Source: Hypericum androsaemum (Eukaryota; Streptophyta; Magnoliopsida; Malpighiales; Hypericaceae). From it: 64,000 nt of DNA. Each line of letters begins with the position of its first letter. Position 1 is the stretch's first letter. The notes beneath the pieces are model-generated. The model ran no database searches and was not told the origin of the DNA. It saw nothing but the letters and a program-made list of their open reading frames with translations. Both the position numbers and the translations under genes were made by a program. The stretch lies in assembly GCA_963995505.1 (NCBI GenBank), contig OZ023187.1:2053501-2117500 (forward strand). Reading direction: 5' to 3'. Below are positions 36,125 through 47,929 of the stretch, piece by piece.

Positions 36125-36473
36125 CGGGAGTGTGAGCGACGGAAAAAGTCGGATTTTGGTGTTTATATGGACCGAAATCCGACTTTTTTTGTTGGATCTT
36201 GTTATACCGGACCAAGATCCGACAAAAAAAGTCGGATCTTGGTCATCCGAGAACGGTCGGATCTTGGACCAAGATCCAACTTTTTTAGTCGGATATATCA
36301 TCCGAGAAAAACGGTCGGATCTTGGTCATCCGACAAAAAAAGTCGGATCTTGGTCCAAGATCCGACTTTTTTCGGCGTCCGTGCCACGTGGACACCGTCC
36401 CCGCAATACTTTCAAATCGGACGCTTTTTTCACAAAAAAGGGTGAATAGTAACACCATTCAGAAAAAAAACCC
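36125..36473. repeat. MULE right terminal inverted repeat with nested palindromes
   Basis: Inverted partner of 26475-26850. The inner half again holds several AAAAAAGTCGGATCTTGG and inverse units. The internal order of units differs from the left end, as expected if short palindromic units recombine or slip. Confidence 0.9.
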
Positions 36474-36742
36474 GAAAGTTTCGAAGATGAAACTGGGTGT
36501 ATTTTTTTAATTCTTGGGTTGAAGGAGGTGATTTGTTTAGTCTTTTTGTTAAAGGTATAATGTTCATTTCATATGATAAACAAACGAAAAAGTAATTTCT
36601 GATGTCATCTAAGAATCCGAGACCAACTTTTTCCGAAATGCAGGGATGGCATTATAATTTTTCAAAAAGTAAGAATTCTATTGATAATTTTGCTGTAGAT
36701 CATTAGGATAATTTGCCCTATTTAAAACAAATATCAGTGGTA

Positions 36743-36797
36743 GAATTTGAACTCAATTCGTCGTAATGTAATGCTAACATCTTAACTAATTAGGCTA
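36743..36797 (-). other. Possible tRNA-related SINE head
   Basis: On the minus strand TAGCCTAATTAG (36797-36786) resembles a polymerase III A box, and GAGTTCAAATTC (36754-36743) resembles a B box at usual spacing. No poly-T or poly-A tail and no TSD were found. It could be a SINE remnant, a tRNA pseudogene or chance. Confidence 0.3.
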
Positions 36798-37249
36798 CAT
36801 GATTTACTTGTACTAATTTAATATTAAATTAGAAAAAGGCGACAGATTTGCCCTCAATATCTGGAAAACGGACTTCCTGCCCCGTTTTTCTCCTGAGAGC
36901 GGGTTATTATTGGCGATTTTTTAATAGGTAAAAGTACACTTACCTTACGGTTTACGTATTTTACGTTTAGAATATGTAGTTTAAAATTTTAGATTTGGTT
37001 GCTGTAGTTTTATTTTCGGACAGCAATCAGTCGCAGGCAATTACCCCGGTCATTTGGCTCTCCACGTGGAGTTCCCGAAACGATATCGTATAGCGTCCGA
37101 CATAGCGATTTCATATTTTAAGTAGTTGATGACATGTCATGGATAAATTACCAAACCAATCCTAATTTTTCAAATCTCTAAAAAGCACTTCATCTTCCTC
37201 CCTCCTCCTCCATATCTTCTTCCTCCCCACTCCCAAAATGACTTTTATA

Positions 37250-37930
37250 CTATCCATTTCACCATCAACCTCTCGCTATCTTCTTTAATTCACCATCCCT
37301 AACCTTCAATGCTTCAAATCAGCCTGACTCTATCTAATAACTTCACATCCCCATTTTTGTTAACGCCAAGCCTGGAACGAAACAAAAATTACCGAGAAAA
37401 ACTCAAAACAAAATGACAGTCATCGAGAACATGACTGTTCTAAGCTCAGTACAGATAAGTTAAATAAAGAATAAAAAACAAAAGGAAATTCTGGGGAACA
37501 ACCCAAATAAGCTCAGTTCCAAGAACACGATTGTTCCAAGATCATAAAAGTCAAAAAATTCCCAATTATGGGGGAAAACCCAAATTCTCAATTTGGGAAT
37601 GTTCCTCCTCAACCTCCTTCAAAGATTCTGCACCGGGCGAGCTGACCATTCTTTCTCTATTCAGGTTACGATGGAGACAACGCGACCAAAACATCGAACC
37701 AGAGGAAGGACGTGGCAGCAGTTTGCAGCGGCCTAATTTCCTCTTTCCTGTCCTATCTATGGAGATGCTCGCACACTCGATGATGGTCGACATCGCAGAG
37801 GGGGAGACATCTACTCCCAGCTCCCCGTCGCCCTCCGCTTACTAACTTGATTGTGCTTGAGATCCGAACTGCACGGCCTGTCGGGAAATGACATCGTCAA
37901 ATGCGGGTCTCCACTCACCTTCATCCTCAC

Positions 37931-37983
<53 letters not shown>

Positions 37984-38180
37984 CCCTCCCTCCCTTCCAA
38001 CACACACTATCTCTCTCTCTCTTGCCCTCTCCGCCTACTAACTTGGTTAGTGACATCGATTTCTTATTACCTTAGTATTGTTGTTTTCTTGTTGTTTAAA
38101 TTATGTTGTTGTGTAGCTAAATGCCAAAATCAGATTAGGGTCTTAAAAATTTGGGAGGTGGTAGGAAGAAGATATAGTGG
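37250..38180. other. Interior of the second TIR element, with CT microsatellite
   Basis: Contains a (CT)n run at about 37932-37980 and a moderately GC-rich stretch at 37600-37850 that may be captured DNA. Open frames on both strands are short and not recognised. Confidence 0.4.
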
Positions 38181-38446
38181 GAGGAGGAAGATGAAGTGCT
38201 TTTTATAAATTTGAAAAAAATTAGGATTTTTTTGGTAATTTATCACATGACAAGTCATCAACAATTTAAAATATGAAAGCACCATGTCGGACGGCATACG
38301 ACATCGTATTGGGAATGTGGAGCCCACGTGGACAGCCAGATGGCCAGGTAACTAACTGCCCGGGACTGACTGACGGCAGAACAAAAAAACTACCGGGACC
38401 AAATCTGAAACTTTAAACCACGTACTCTAAATGCAAAATACGTGAA

Positions 38447-38451
38447 ACTAC
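38447..38451 (+). repeat. TSD of the Copia array, left copy
   Basis: ACTAC precedes LTR 1 and recurs at 52667-52671 directly after LTR 4. One pair for the whole 14-kb array implies a single insertion. Confidence 0.92.
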
Positions 38452-39453
38452 TGTTGTTTGTCGGAGTGGTGTACTTGATTAGGATCTACTTCAGTCGAGG
38501 CAAGTGTTGGACACTTTCTCCGTAAGACGAGATTGCCCCGTATATTTCAGTGCGGTACGGGCTTCGGCAATCGTCCCCAAGATACAACGACTGTTTATGG
38601 CGTTTCCAAGAACGTTGCATACGTATCTCGAAACTTTCGGGCGAACCCTTATATACCCAGAACTTTCGGGACTCTTTTCTAGATGAAGAACGGGGGGAGA
38701 GGAGAAGACAACAATGCTAGGAGATGCATGTGCTGCTGGGATGATGAAATGGCAAGGAGGGCACGCCTATTTATAGGCTGGAGGAGGCAGGGAGGCAGCC
38801 ACCCGGAAGGGACGCGTCCGCTCGGCAAACAGGCTGTCTGGCTGCGCTCGTGGCCCTTTGGTGGCTTCTGGACCCTTCCAGGCGTGCCAGGCTGCGCTCG
38901 TGACCCTTCGGAGACTTCTGGATCCTTCCAGGCGCTCTAGGCTGCGCTGGCGCCCTTTCGTGGGAGATCTCGCACTCCTTCGGCCTTCTGGAAGCCTCCT
39001 AGATGTTCCAGTCCGTCGTGCCTCTTCGGTGGCCAACCTGAAGGCGCTCGCAGCTCCTCCTCGCTTCGGTAGCTGCGCAGCTGCCTCCGGGCCCGGGCAA
39101 AATACTTAAGGCTCCTCCAGCTCCTCGCGACGATGCGCACGTGCGAAGTGCCAAGTGTGCCACAAAGCGCCCGTTGCGACCTGCGTCCAATGCGCCATGC
39201 GCACACGTACGTGCGCGTGCTCGTGCTCGTGCTCGGACGGTGCTTCGCACCGTTCTCGCAGGCAGCTAGCGGTGGGTCAGCCTTTGGGTAGCCAATCAAG
39301 TTGAGAGGCAAGGAGGGGAATTCCTTATAAACAAGGAAATCCTCCTTGCTCTAATCAATGTGGTATTGCCCCATTCATTTCCCTTTTGGCCCTCCACTTT
39401 GGGCCTTTCCACTTTGGGCCAAATGCATTAAAAAATGCATTCAAAACCCAACA
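38452..39453 (-). repeat. Array LTR 1 (3' LTR of body A)
   Basis: 1002 bp, ends TGTTG...CCAACA. It is long and GC-rich, with a TATA box on the minus strand (CCTATAAATAGGC near 38765) and a second TATA-like TATATAAGG near 38650. A GTGCGCGTGC-type microsatellite at about 39200-39240 varies among copies. ORFs inside are repeat-derived. Confidence 0.93.
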
Positions 39454-41210
39454 ATCCCCCACATGAATGATGTTTAATGCATGCAGACTCTAATCGAAAG
39501 TTCTGACGTGTTATTATTGCATCGAGACAGGTAGCTTAAAGCTTTGAACCTTCTCTAGTAATATGTTATCGGATTTACTCGCTGCTCGGTGAACGTGATG
39601 TCTTGAACCGTCAGCTTTTGGTGTAAACCAAGACAATAACATTTACACAATAATAACCCTAGTATATTTAGGTTCTCACGTTGTGTCCGTTTCGGCCATG
39701 GACCGTATCTTGGATTCATAAGCGTTTTTCCCATTTGAAGCGGCCTCACTTCACACTTACATAGGTGATCTCCTATCAGGAGTATCCTGTCATACTCCAC
39801 CTTAATCAAGGTATAGGAATCATTAAAAGCGTAATGCTTAACCTCACCACACCTCTGCAGGTTAATACCTGGGTAGCTTCTGAGAATGAGATAGGTTCCA
39901 GGTGATTCACTGAACCCTCCATAACTTAGTTGTCTCGTTGAACCAAGTTTGTGGGATCTCTACTCATCATGGTTGAGTTACCGCTATGGACGTTCTTTAG
40001 TGTGTGGATTTTAATCCCATTCCCCTTACTGCGTTGTACATTTGATCTCTATTGATTCCTTTTGTAAAAGGATCAGCTAAGTTGTCCTTGGACTTTACAT
40101 AGTTAATGGTGATCACCCCACTAGAGATCAACTGTCTAACGGTATTGTGTCTCCGACGGATATGTCGAGACTTTCCGTTGTACAATGTACTTTGTGCTCT
40201 CCCGATTGCAGACATGCTATCACAATGTATCGATACGGGAGACACCGGTTTACTCCAGCACGGAATATCCTCTAGGAAGTTTCTGAGCCATTCAGCTTCT
40301 TCCCCAGCTTTGTCTAGTGCTATAAACTCTGACTCCATGGTAGATCGAGCTATGCACGTTTGTTTAGAGGACTTCCAAGACACAGCTCCTCCTCCTATGG
40401 TGAATACGTATCCACTCGTGGATTTGGAGTCCTTAGTGTCTGATATCCAGTTTGCGTCACTGTATCCTTCTAATACAGCTGGATATTTAGCATAATGTAT
40501 GCCATGGCTTATGGTATATTTTAAATACCGTAAAACCCTTTCCAGAGCTAGCCAGTGATCCTTCCCTGGATTACTTGTGAATCTACTAAGTTTACTAACT
40601 GAGTACGCAATATCGGGACGAGTGCAGTTTTTTAAATACATCAAGCTCCCGATAATTTGCGCATACTTCAGTTGCGATACTGGGTCCCCTCGATTCTTGG
40701 CTAAGTGTAGATTTAAATCTACTGGAGTCTTAACCGGAGGTTTGTCGAAAGCTTCAAACTTCTTGAGCACGCTTTCCACGTAGTGGGATTGTGTCAAGAT
40801 AATTTCGTCAGCTTTCCTAGAAATTTTTATTCCTAGTATGACGTCTGCCAGACCCATATCTTTTATGTCAAAGTGGTTCTTTAACATGTTCTTAGTTTTC
40901 ACAATAACCTCTTTATTGTTTCCCATAATTAGTAAGTCATCTACATAGAGACATACAATTACGTAAGCTTCAGGTGTGCCCTTAATGTAAACACATTTAT
41001 CGCACTCATTGATCTTAAATCCATTTGACAACATTGTTCTGTCAAATTTCTCGTGCCACTGTTTCGGCGCTTGTTTTAGCCCGTATAGTGACTTGACTAG
41101 TCGACATACTTTATGCTCTTGACCGGGAGCCACAAACCCTTCAGGTTGCTCCATGTATATCTCCTCTTCCAGTTCTCCATTTAGGAAAGCTGTTTTTACA
41201 TCCATTTGGT
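39454..41210 (-). pseudogene. Array body A: 3' part of Copia pol only
   Basis: After the polypurine tract (minus CATGTGGGGGAT, 39465-39454) and about 530 bp of 3' noncoding DNA, the minus frame to 39997 encodes RNase H and reverse transcriptase. It contains YVDD ([12 protein letters not shown]), [31 protein letters not shown] and [17 protein letters not shown]. Going upstream it ends at [11 protein letters not shown] (about 41208) and joins LTR 2 internally at a short GG/GGA overlap. Gag, protease, integrase and half of the LTR were deleted. Confidence 0.93.
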
Positions 41211-41981
41211 GGAGAGGAGAAGACAACAATGCTAGGAGTATGCAATTGCTGCTGGGATGAGGAAATGGCAAGGAGGGCACGCCTATTTATAGGCTGGAGG
41301 AGGCAAGGAGGCAGCCACCCGGAAGGGACGCGTCCGCTCGGCCAACAGGCTGTCTGGCTGCGCTCGTGGCCCTTCGGTGGCTTCTGGACCCTTCCAGGCG
41401 TGCCAGGCTGCGCTCGTGACCCTTCGGAGACTTCTGGATCCTTCTATGCGCTCCAGGCTGCGCTGGCGCCCTTTCACGGGAGATCTCGCACTCCTTCGGC
41501 CTTCTAGAAACCTCCTGGACGTTCCAGTCCATCGTGCCTCTTCGGTGGCCAACCTGAAGGCGCTCGCAGCTCCTCCTCGCTTCGGTAGCTGCACAGCTGC
41601 CTCCGGGCCCGGGCAAAATACTTAAGGCTCCTCCAACTCCCCGCGACGATGCGCACGTGCGAAGTGCCAAGTGCGCCACAAAGTGCCCATTGCGACCTGC
41701 GTCCAATGCGCCATGCACACACGCACGTGCGCGTGCGCGTGCGCGAGCGCGTGCTCGTGCTCGGACGGTGCTTCGCACCGTTCTCGCAGGCAGCTAGCGG
41801 TGGGTCAGCCTTTGGGTAGCCAATCAAGTTGAGAGGCAAGGAGAGGAATTCCTTATAAACAAGGAAATCCTCCTTGCTCTAATCAATGTGGTATTGCCCC
41901 ATTCATTTCCCTTTTGGCCCTCCACTTTGGGCCTTTCCACTTTGGGCCAAATGCATTAAAAAATGCATTCAAAACCCAACA
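41211..41981 (-). repeat. Array LTR 2, lacking about 250 bp
   Basis: Starts inside the LTR at AGAGGAGAAGACAACAATGC and ends at CCAACA. Its missing part and the missing part of body A were lost in one deletion. Confidence 0.92.
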
Positions 41982-42525
41982 ATCCCCCACATGAATGATG
42001 ATTAATGCATGCAGACTCTAATCGAAAGTTCTGACGTGTTATTATTGCATCGAGACAGGTAGCTTGCAGCTTTGAACCTTCTCTAGTAATATGTTATCGG
42101 ATTTACTCGCTGCTCGGTGAACGTGATATCTTGAACCGTCAGCTTTTGGTGTAAACCAAGACAATAACATTTACACAATAATAACCCTAGTATATTTAGG
42201 TTCTCACGTTGTGTCCGTTTCGGCCATGGACCGTATCTTGGATTCATAAGCATTTTTTCCCATTTGAAGCTGCCTCACTTCACACTTACATAGGTGATCT
42301 CCTATCAGGAGTATCCTGCCATACTCCACCTTAATCAAGGTATAGGAATCATTAAAAGCGTAATGCTTATCCTTACCACACCTCTACAGGTTAATACCTG
42401 GGTAGCTTCTGAGAATGAGATAGTTTCCAGGTGATTCACTGAACCCTCCATAACTTAGTTGTCTCATTGAACCAAGTTTGTGGGATCTCCACTCATCATG
42501 GTTGAGTTACCGCTATGAATGTTCT

Positions 42526-45500
42526 TTAGTGTGTGAATTTTAATCCCATTCCCCTTACTGCATTGTACATTTGATCTCTATTGATTCTTTTTGTAAAAGG
42601 ATCAGCTAAGTTGTCCTTGGACTTTACATAGTTAATGGTGATCACCCCATTAGAGATCAACTGTCTAACGGTATTGTGTCTCCGACGGATATGTCGAGAT
42701 TTTCCGTTGTACAATGTACTTTGTGCTCTCCCGATTGCAGACATGCTATCACAATGTATCAATACGGGAGGCACTGGTTTACTCCAGCACGGAATATCCT
42801 CTAGGAAGTTTCTGAGCCATTCAGCTTCTTCCCCAGCTTTATCTAGCGCTATAAACTCCGACTCCATGGTGGATCGAGCTATGCACGTTTGTTTAGAGGA
42901 CTTCCAAGACACAGCTCCTCCTCTTATGGTGAATACGTATCCACTCGTAGATTTGGAGTCCTTAGTGTCTGATATCCAGTTTGCGTCACTGTATCCTTAT
43001 AATACAGCTGGATATTTAGCATAATGTATCCCATGGTTTATGGTATGTTTTAAATACCGTAAAACCCTTTCCAGAGCTAGCCAGTGATCCTTTCCTGGAT
43101 TACTTGTGAATCTGCTAAGTTTACTAACTGAGTACGCAATATCGGGACGAGTGCAGTTTGTTAAATACATCAAGCTCCCGATAATTTGCGCATACTTCAG
43201 TTGAGATACTGGGTCTCCTCGATTCTTGGCTAAGTGTAGATTCAAATCTACTGGAGTCTTAACCGGAGGTTTGTCAAAAGCTTCAAACTTCTTGAGCACG
43301 CTTTCCACGTAGTGGGATTGTGTCAAGATAATTTCGTCAGCTTTCCTAGAAATTTTTATTCCTAGTATGACGTCTGCCAGACCCATATCTTTCATGTCAA
43401 AGTGGTTCTTTAACATGTTCTTAGTTTTCACAATAACCTCTTTATTGCTTCCCATAATTAGTAAGTCATCTACATAGAGACATACAATTACGTAAGCTTC
43501 AGGTGTGCCCTTAATGTAAACACATTTATCGCACTCATTGATCTTAAATCCATTTGACAACATTGTTCTGTCAAATTTCTCGTGCCACTGTTTCGGCGCT
43601 TGTTTTAGCCCGTATAGTGACTTGACTAGTCGACATACTTTATGCTCTTGACCGGGAGCCACAAACCCTTCAGGTTGCTCCATGTATATCTCCTCTTCCA
43701 GTTCTCCATTTAGGAAAGCTGTTTTTACATCCATTTGGTGGATCTCGAGGTTATAGAGTGCTGCAGCAGCTATGAGTACTCTAATTGATGTGATTCTTGT
43801 GACCGGTGAATATGTGTCAAAGAAATCATTTTTAGGATCCACCTGCATCCCAAAGGTTTGCAGCCCGGTGGGAGATCCACGATTTCCCACGTGTGGTTTT
43901 GCATAATGGATTCTATCTCACTATTGATAGCTTCCTTCCAGAGAGGAGCATCTGGACTGGACAATGCCTCTTGGATTGTCCTGGGTTCATTTTCTAACGC
44001 ATAGGTTAGATAGTCCAGACCGAAAGATTTGGTTACCTTCGTCCGTTTACTACGTCTAGGTTCATCATCTTTCTGATTTGACCCTTGCGTAGTCTCGTGA
44101 GCCCTTTTCTTTGGACTTGCTTCCTTTCTTTCCTTATTAGGAAAGCTATCTTCAAAAAACGTTGCGTTCCTTGATTCTATGACCATTCCCGTGTTTATCT
44201 CAGGGTTTTCAGATTTATGCACCAAGAATCGATAAGCACTACTATTTTGCGCATATCCGATAAAGATGCAATCAATGGTCTTGGGTCCTATTTGCACCTG
44301 CTTAGGCTTAGGTACTTCGACCTTTGCTAGGCACCCCCACACTTTAAGGTAACCGTAGGAAGGCTTCCTTCCTTTCCATAGTTCATATGGGGTTTTATCC
44401 CTTTTCTTGTGTGGCAATTTGTTTAGAATGTGGTTAGCTGAGAGCACAGCTTCCCCCCACATGTTCTGGGGTAAGCCCAAGCTAATCTACATAGCGTTCA
44501 TCATCTCCTTAAGAGTTCGATTTTTGCGTTCAGCTACGCCATTCGATTGAGGTGAGTATGGAGCAGTCGTCTGATGAATAATGCCATGTTCTTGACAGAG
44601 TTCCTCAAACGGAGCTACATATTCTCCTCCTCGATCACTTCGGATCGTTTTGATTTTCACGTTGAGTTGATTTTCAACCTCATTCTTATATCTCTTAAAG
44701 GCATCAAGAGCTTCGTCTTTGCCCCTTAGGAGATATACGTAACAGTATCTCGTGCAATCATCGATAAATGTGATGAAGTATTTCTTCCCGCCTTTAGTTT
44801 GCACGTGTTTCATATCGCAAGTGTCCGTATGAATTAATTCTAAAGGCGTAGTACTTCTTTCCACTGAATGGAAAGGTGCTTTGGTCATTTTAGCCTACAC
44901 ACATACTTCACATTTATCGGATGGGTTGAACTCTAGATTCGGTAGTAAATTTAAACTTACTAACTTTCTTAGCGAGTTTAGATTTACGTGTCCTAATCTA
45001 CCATGCCATAAATTAGAACACTCGGCCAAGTAAGAAGAGGCATTAACTTTATTTTCACCGTTAAAGGTGCGATGTACAGTTATTACATTCATCTTAAATA
45101 GCCCCCTTTCTAGATAACCCTTTCCTATGAATTAAACCGCTTTGGTCAGTACAAACTTATCAGCCTCAAATACAAGCTTAAGACCGGCTTTGCTTAACAG
45201 TGAGCCAGAGACTAAGTTCTTGCGGATGTCCGGGACATGCAGCACATCCTTGAGGGTCAGCTCCTTTCCTGAGGTCAGCTTCAGGACCACCTTTCCCAGA
45301 CCAACGATCTTGAACGTTGCGGAGTTTCCCATGAACAGCTTTCGGCCGGTGATCGGGATATAGTACGAGAACATCTCCTTGTCCGAGCAGACGTGGCGGG
45401 TAGCTCCAGTGTCCACAAACCACTCTCTCAGATTGTCCACCAGGTTGCCTTCAAACACTATGGCTGACAGATCCATCTGGGATAGGTCTTCAGCCAGGTT

Positions 45501-46331
45501 AGCCCTTCCTGGGTCATCCTTCTTCGGCTGGCGACAGTCCTTAGCCATGTGTCCGGGTATCCCGCAGTTGTAGCAGCCGCCCTTGATCTTTTTCTTCTTG
45601 GGCTTTTGCTCCTTCTGCTTATCTTCGGACTTCTTCCTCTTCTTGCCACTTTTTCCCTCAGCGAGGTGCACGGTGGTCTCAGAGTTGGCCTTGCCTTGCT
45701 TGACTTTGGATTTTCGGTTGTCTTCCTCGATCCTCAGTCTCACTATCAGGTCTTCTAGGCCCATGTCCTTCCTCTTGTGCTTGAGGTAGCTCTTGAAGTC
45801 CTTCCAGAGCGGGGGGAGCTTCTCGATCATCGCAGCTACTTGGAATGACTCGCTGAGTTGCAACCCTTCGGCTTGGATCTCGTGAAGGATCAGCTGCAAC
45901 TCTTGCACTTGGTCGATGACCTTCTTGGAGTCCACCATCTTGAAGTCGAGGAATCGTCCGACGATAAATTTCTTCGTCCCGGCATCCTCCGTTTTGTACT
46001 TCTTCTCGAGTGAACTCCACAGGTCTTTAGCGGTCTTAGCTTCTGCGTAGACATTGTAGAGCGTGTCGTCTAGTCCATTCAGGACGTAGTTCCGGCATAG
46101 GAAGTCGCTGTGACTCCATGCATCGAGGGCGTTGATCTTCTGTTGATCTGCCTCATTTTCCGCAACCTTCGGAGCCTCTTCCTTCAAGAATCGGACCAGG
46201 TTGAGCATCGTCAGGTAGAACAACATCTTCTGTTGCCACCTCTTGAATTCGGAACCATTGAACTTGGCCGGCCTTTCGGCGTGGACAGTTCCTGGGACCG
46301 CTGGCACTGGTGCTGAACTTGTCGATGCCAT
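42526..46331 (-). pseudogene. Array body B gag-pol, several stops and a deletion
   Basis: Start ATG is at 46331 ([14 protein letters not shown]), only 28 bases after the LTR. Gag ([17 protein letters not shown]), zinc knuckle ([14 protein letters not shown]), protease ([15 protein letters not shown]), integrase ([54 protein letters not shown]), reverse transcriptase and RNase H follow. Lesions compared with body C: stops near 45129, 44892 and 44488, and a deletion of about 80 bases near 43830 that shifts the frame in the reverse transcriptase start. The YVDD box ([12 protein letters not shown]) remains. Confidence 0.93.
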
Positions 46332-46342
46332 CTTCAAGTACA

Positions 46343-46443
46343 CAATCTCGTCTTACGATTGTTGTTTGTCGGAGTGGTGTACTTGATTAGGAACTACTTC
46401 AGTCGAGACAAGTGTTGGACACTTTCACCGTAAGACGAGATTG
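46343..46443 (-). promoter_or_regulatory. Unusual primer-binding site complementary to the element's own LTR
   Basis: On the element strand the LTR ends at 46360, and two bases later comes CGTAAGACGAGATTG (46357-46343). The exact complement, CAATCTCGTCTTACG, lies 71 nt upstream inside the LTR (46443-46429). In the RNA these form a perfect 15-bp stem ending where reverse transcription should start. Copy C keeps the same arrangement (51840-51826 with 51926-51912, one mismatch). No initiator tRNA-Met complement is present. Self-priming is inferred. Confidence 0.65.
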
Positions 46444-47385
46444 CCCTGTATATTTCAGTGCGGTACGGGCTTCGGCAATCGTCCCCAAGATACAACGACT
46501 GTTTAGGGCATTTCCAAGACCGTTGCACACGTATCTCGAAACTTTCAGGCGAACCCTTATATACCCAGAACTTTCGGGACTCTTTTCTAGATGAAGAACG
46601 GGGAGAGAGGAGAAGACAACAATGCTAGGAGTATGCAATTGCTGCTGGGATGAGGAAATGGCAAGGAGGGCACGCCTATTTATAGGCTGGAGGAGGCAGG
46701 GAGGCAGCCACCCGGAAGGGATGCGTCCGCTCGGCCAACAGGCTGTCTGGCTGCGCTCGTGGCCCTTCGGTGGCTTCAAGACCCTTCCAGGCGCGCCAGG
46801 CTGCGCTCGTGACCCTTCAGAGACTTCTGGATCCTTCCAGGCGCTCCAGGCTGCGCTGGCGCCCTTTCGCGGGAGATCTCGCACTCCTTCGGCCTTCTGG
46901 AAGCCTCCTGGACGTTCCAGTCCATCGTGCCTCTTCGGTGGCCAATCTGAAGGCGCTCGCAGCTCCTCGTCGCTTCGGTAGCTGCACAGCTGCCTCCGGG
47001 CCTGGGCAAAATACTTAAGGCTCCTCCAGTTCCTCGCAACGATGCGCACGTGCGAAGTGCCAAGTACGCCACAAAGTGCCCATTGCGACCTGCGTCCAAT
47101 GCGCCATGCGCACACGCACGTGCGCGTGCCCGTACGCATGCGCGAGCGCGTGCTCAAGCTCATGCTCGGACGGTGCTTCGCACCGTTCTCGCAGGCAGCT
47201 AGCGGTGGGTCAGCCTTTGGGTAGCCAATCAAGTTGAGAGGCAAGGAGGGGAATTCCTTATAAACAAGGAAATCCTCCTTGCTCTAATCAATGTGGTATT
47301 GCCCCATTCATTTCCCTTTTGGGCCTCCACTTTGGGCCTTTCCACTTTGGGCCAAATGCATTAAAAATGCATTCAAAACCCAACA
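46360..47385 (-). repeat. Array LTR 3
   Basis: 1026 bp, full length, same ends as LTR 1. It serves as 5' LTR of body B and 3' LTR of body C at once, which shows that the array came from recombination. Confidence 0.93.
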
Positions 47386-47929
47386 ATCCCCCACATGAAT
47401 GATGATTAATGCATGCAGATTCTAATCGAAAGTTCTGACGTGTTATTATTGCATCGAGACAGGTAGCTTGCGGCTTTGAACCTTCTCTAGTCATATATTA
47501 TCGGATTTACTCGCTGCTCGGTGAACGTGATGTCTTGAACCGTCAGCTTTTGCTGTAAACCAAGATAATAACATTTACACAATAATAACCCTAGTATATT
47601 TAGGTTCTCACGTTGTGTCTGTTTCGGCCATGGACCGTATCTTGGATTCATAAGCATTTTTTCCCATTTGAAGCGGCCTCACTTCACACTTACATAGGTG
47701 ATCTCCTATCAGGAGTATCCTACCATACTCCATTTTAATCAAGGTATAGGAATCATTAAAAGCGTAATGCTTATCCTTACCACACCTCTGCAGGTTAATA
47801 CCTGGGTAGCTTCTGAGAATGAGGTAGGTTCCAGGTGATTCACTGAACCCTCCATAACTTAGTCGTCTCATTGAACCAAGTTTGTGGGATCTCCACTCAT
47901 CATGGTTGGGTTACCGCTATGGATGTTCT

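Larger units (their letters stand above)
26475..36473. mobile_element. Mutator-like element (MULE), about 10 kb, three genes
   Basis: Both ends start GGGTTTTTTTTCTGAATGG read inward, and the outer 105 or so bases of the two TIRs are nearly identical. An 8-bp duplication, GAAAGTTT, lies outside at 26467-26474 and 36474-36481. Mutator elements usually make 9 bp, so the ninth base has changed or 8 bp was made. Inside are MURA (27519-30194, plus), a tandem OB-fold gene (30373-32106, plus) and a plant mobile domain gene (35254-32405, minus), the last two convergent. The well-matched TIRs suggest a young insertion. The transposase has one nonsense codon. Confidence 0.93.
21448..36718. mobile_element. 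Outer TIR element, split by a Copia and a MULE
   Basis: The left end (about 21448-21650) and right end (about 36520-36718) are inverted repeats: GAGAAATTATC on the left pairs with GGGCAAATTATCC on the right. Both then carry CAAAATTATCA, TTTTTTGAAAAATTA and further matches in order. Nine bases outside each end are TATTTGAAA and TATTTAAAA, an 8/9 match fitting a Mutator-type 9-bp TSD. After removing the two inserts, about 1.1 kb remains, with a GC-rich interior at 21720-21956 plus 26117-26466. The TIRs have diverged, so it is old. Ends and TSD resemble the elements at 61-62.5 kb. Confidence 0.75.

Noticed and set aside
35741..36301. Long Pro/Ala/Arg-rich minus-strand frames (up to 186 codons)
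   Set aside because: They are translations of the G-rich minisatellite and TIR; composition is explained by the repeat.
37930..37980. Possible CRISPR-like or regulatory repeat
   Set aside because: Plain CT dinucleotide microsatellite without spacers.
38683..39311. Several 80-160 codon frames on both strands within the array LTRs
   Set aside because: They recur in each LTR copy, lie in GC-rich regulatory repeats and have no domain. Frames differ between copies.
41195..41280. N-terminal extension of the 427-codon frame in body A
   Set aside because: The first 28 or so residues come from LTR DNA joined by a deletion; only the part from [11 protein letters not shown] is pol.
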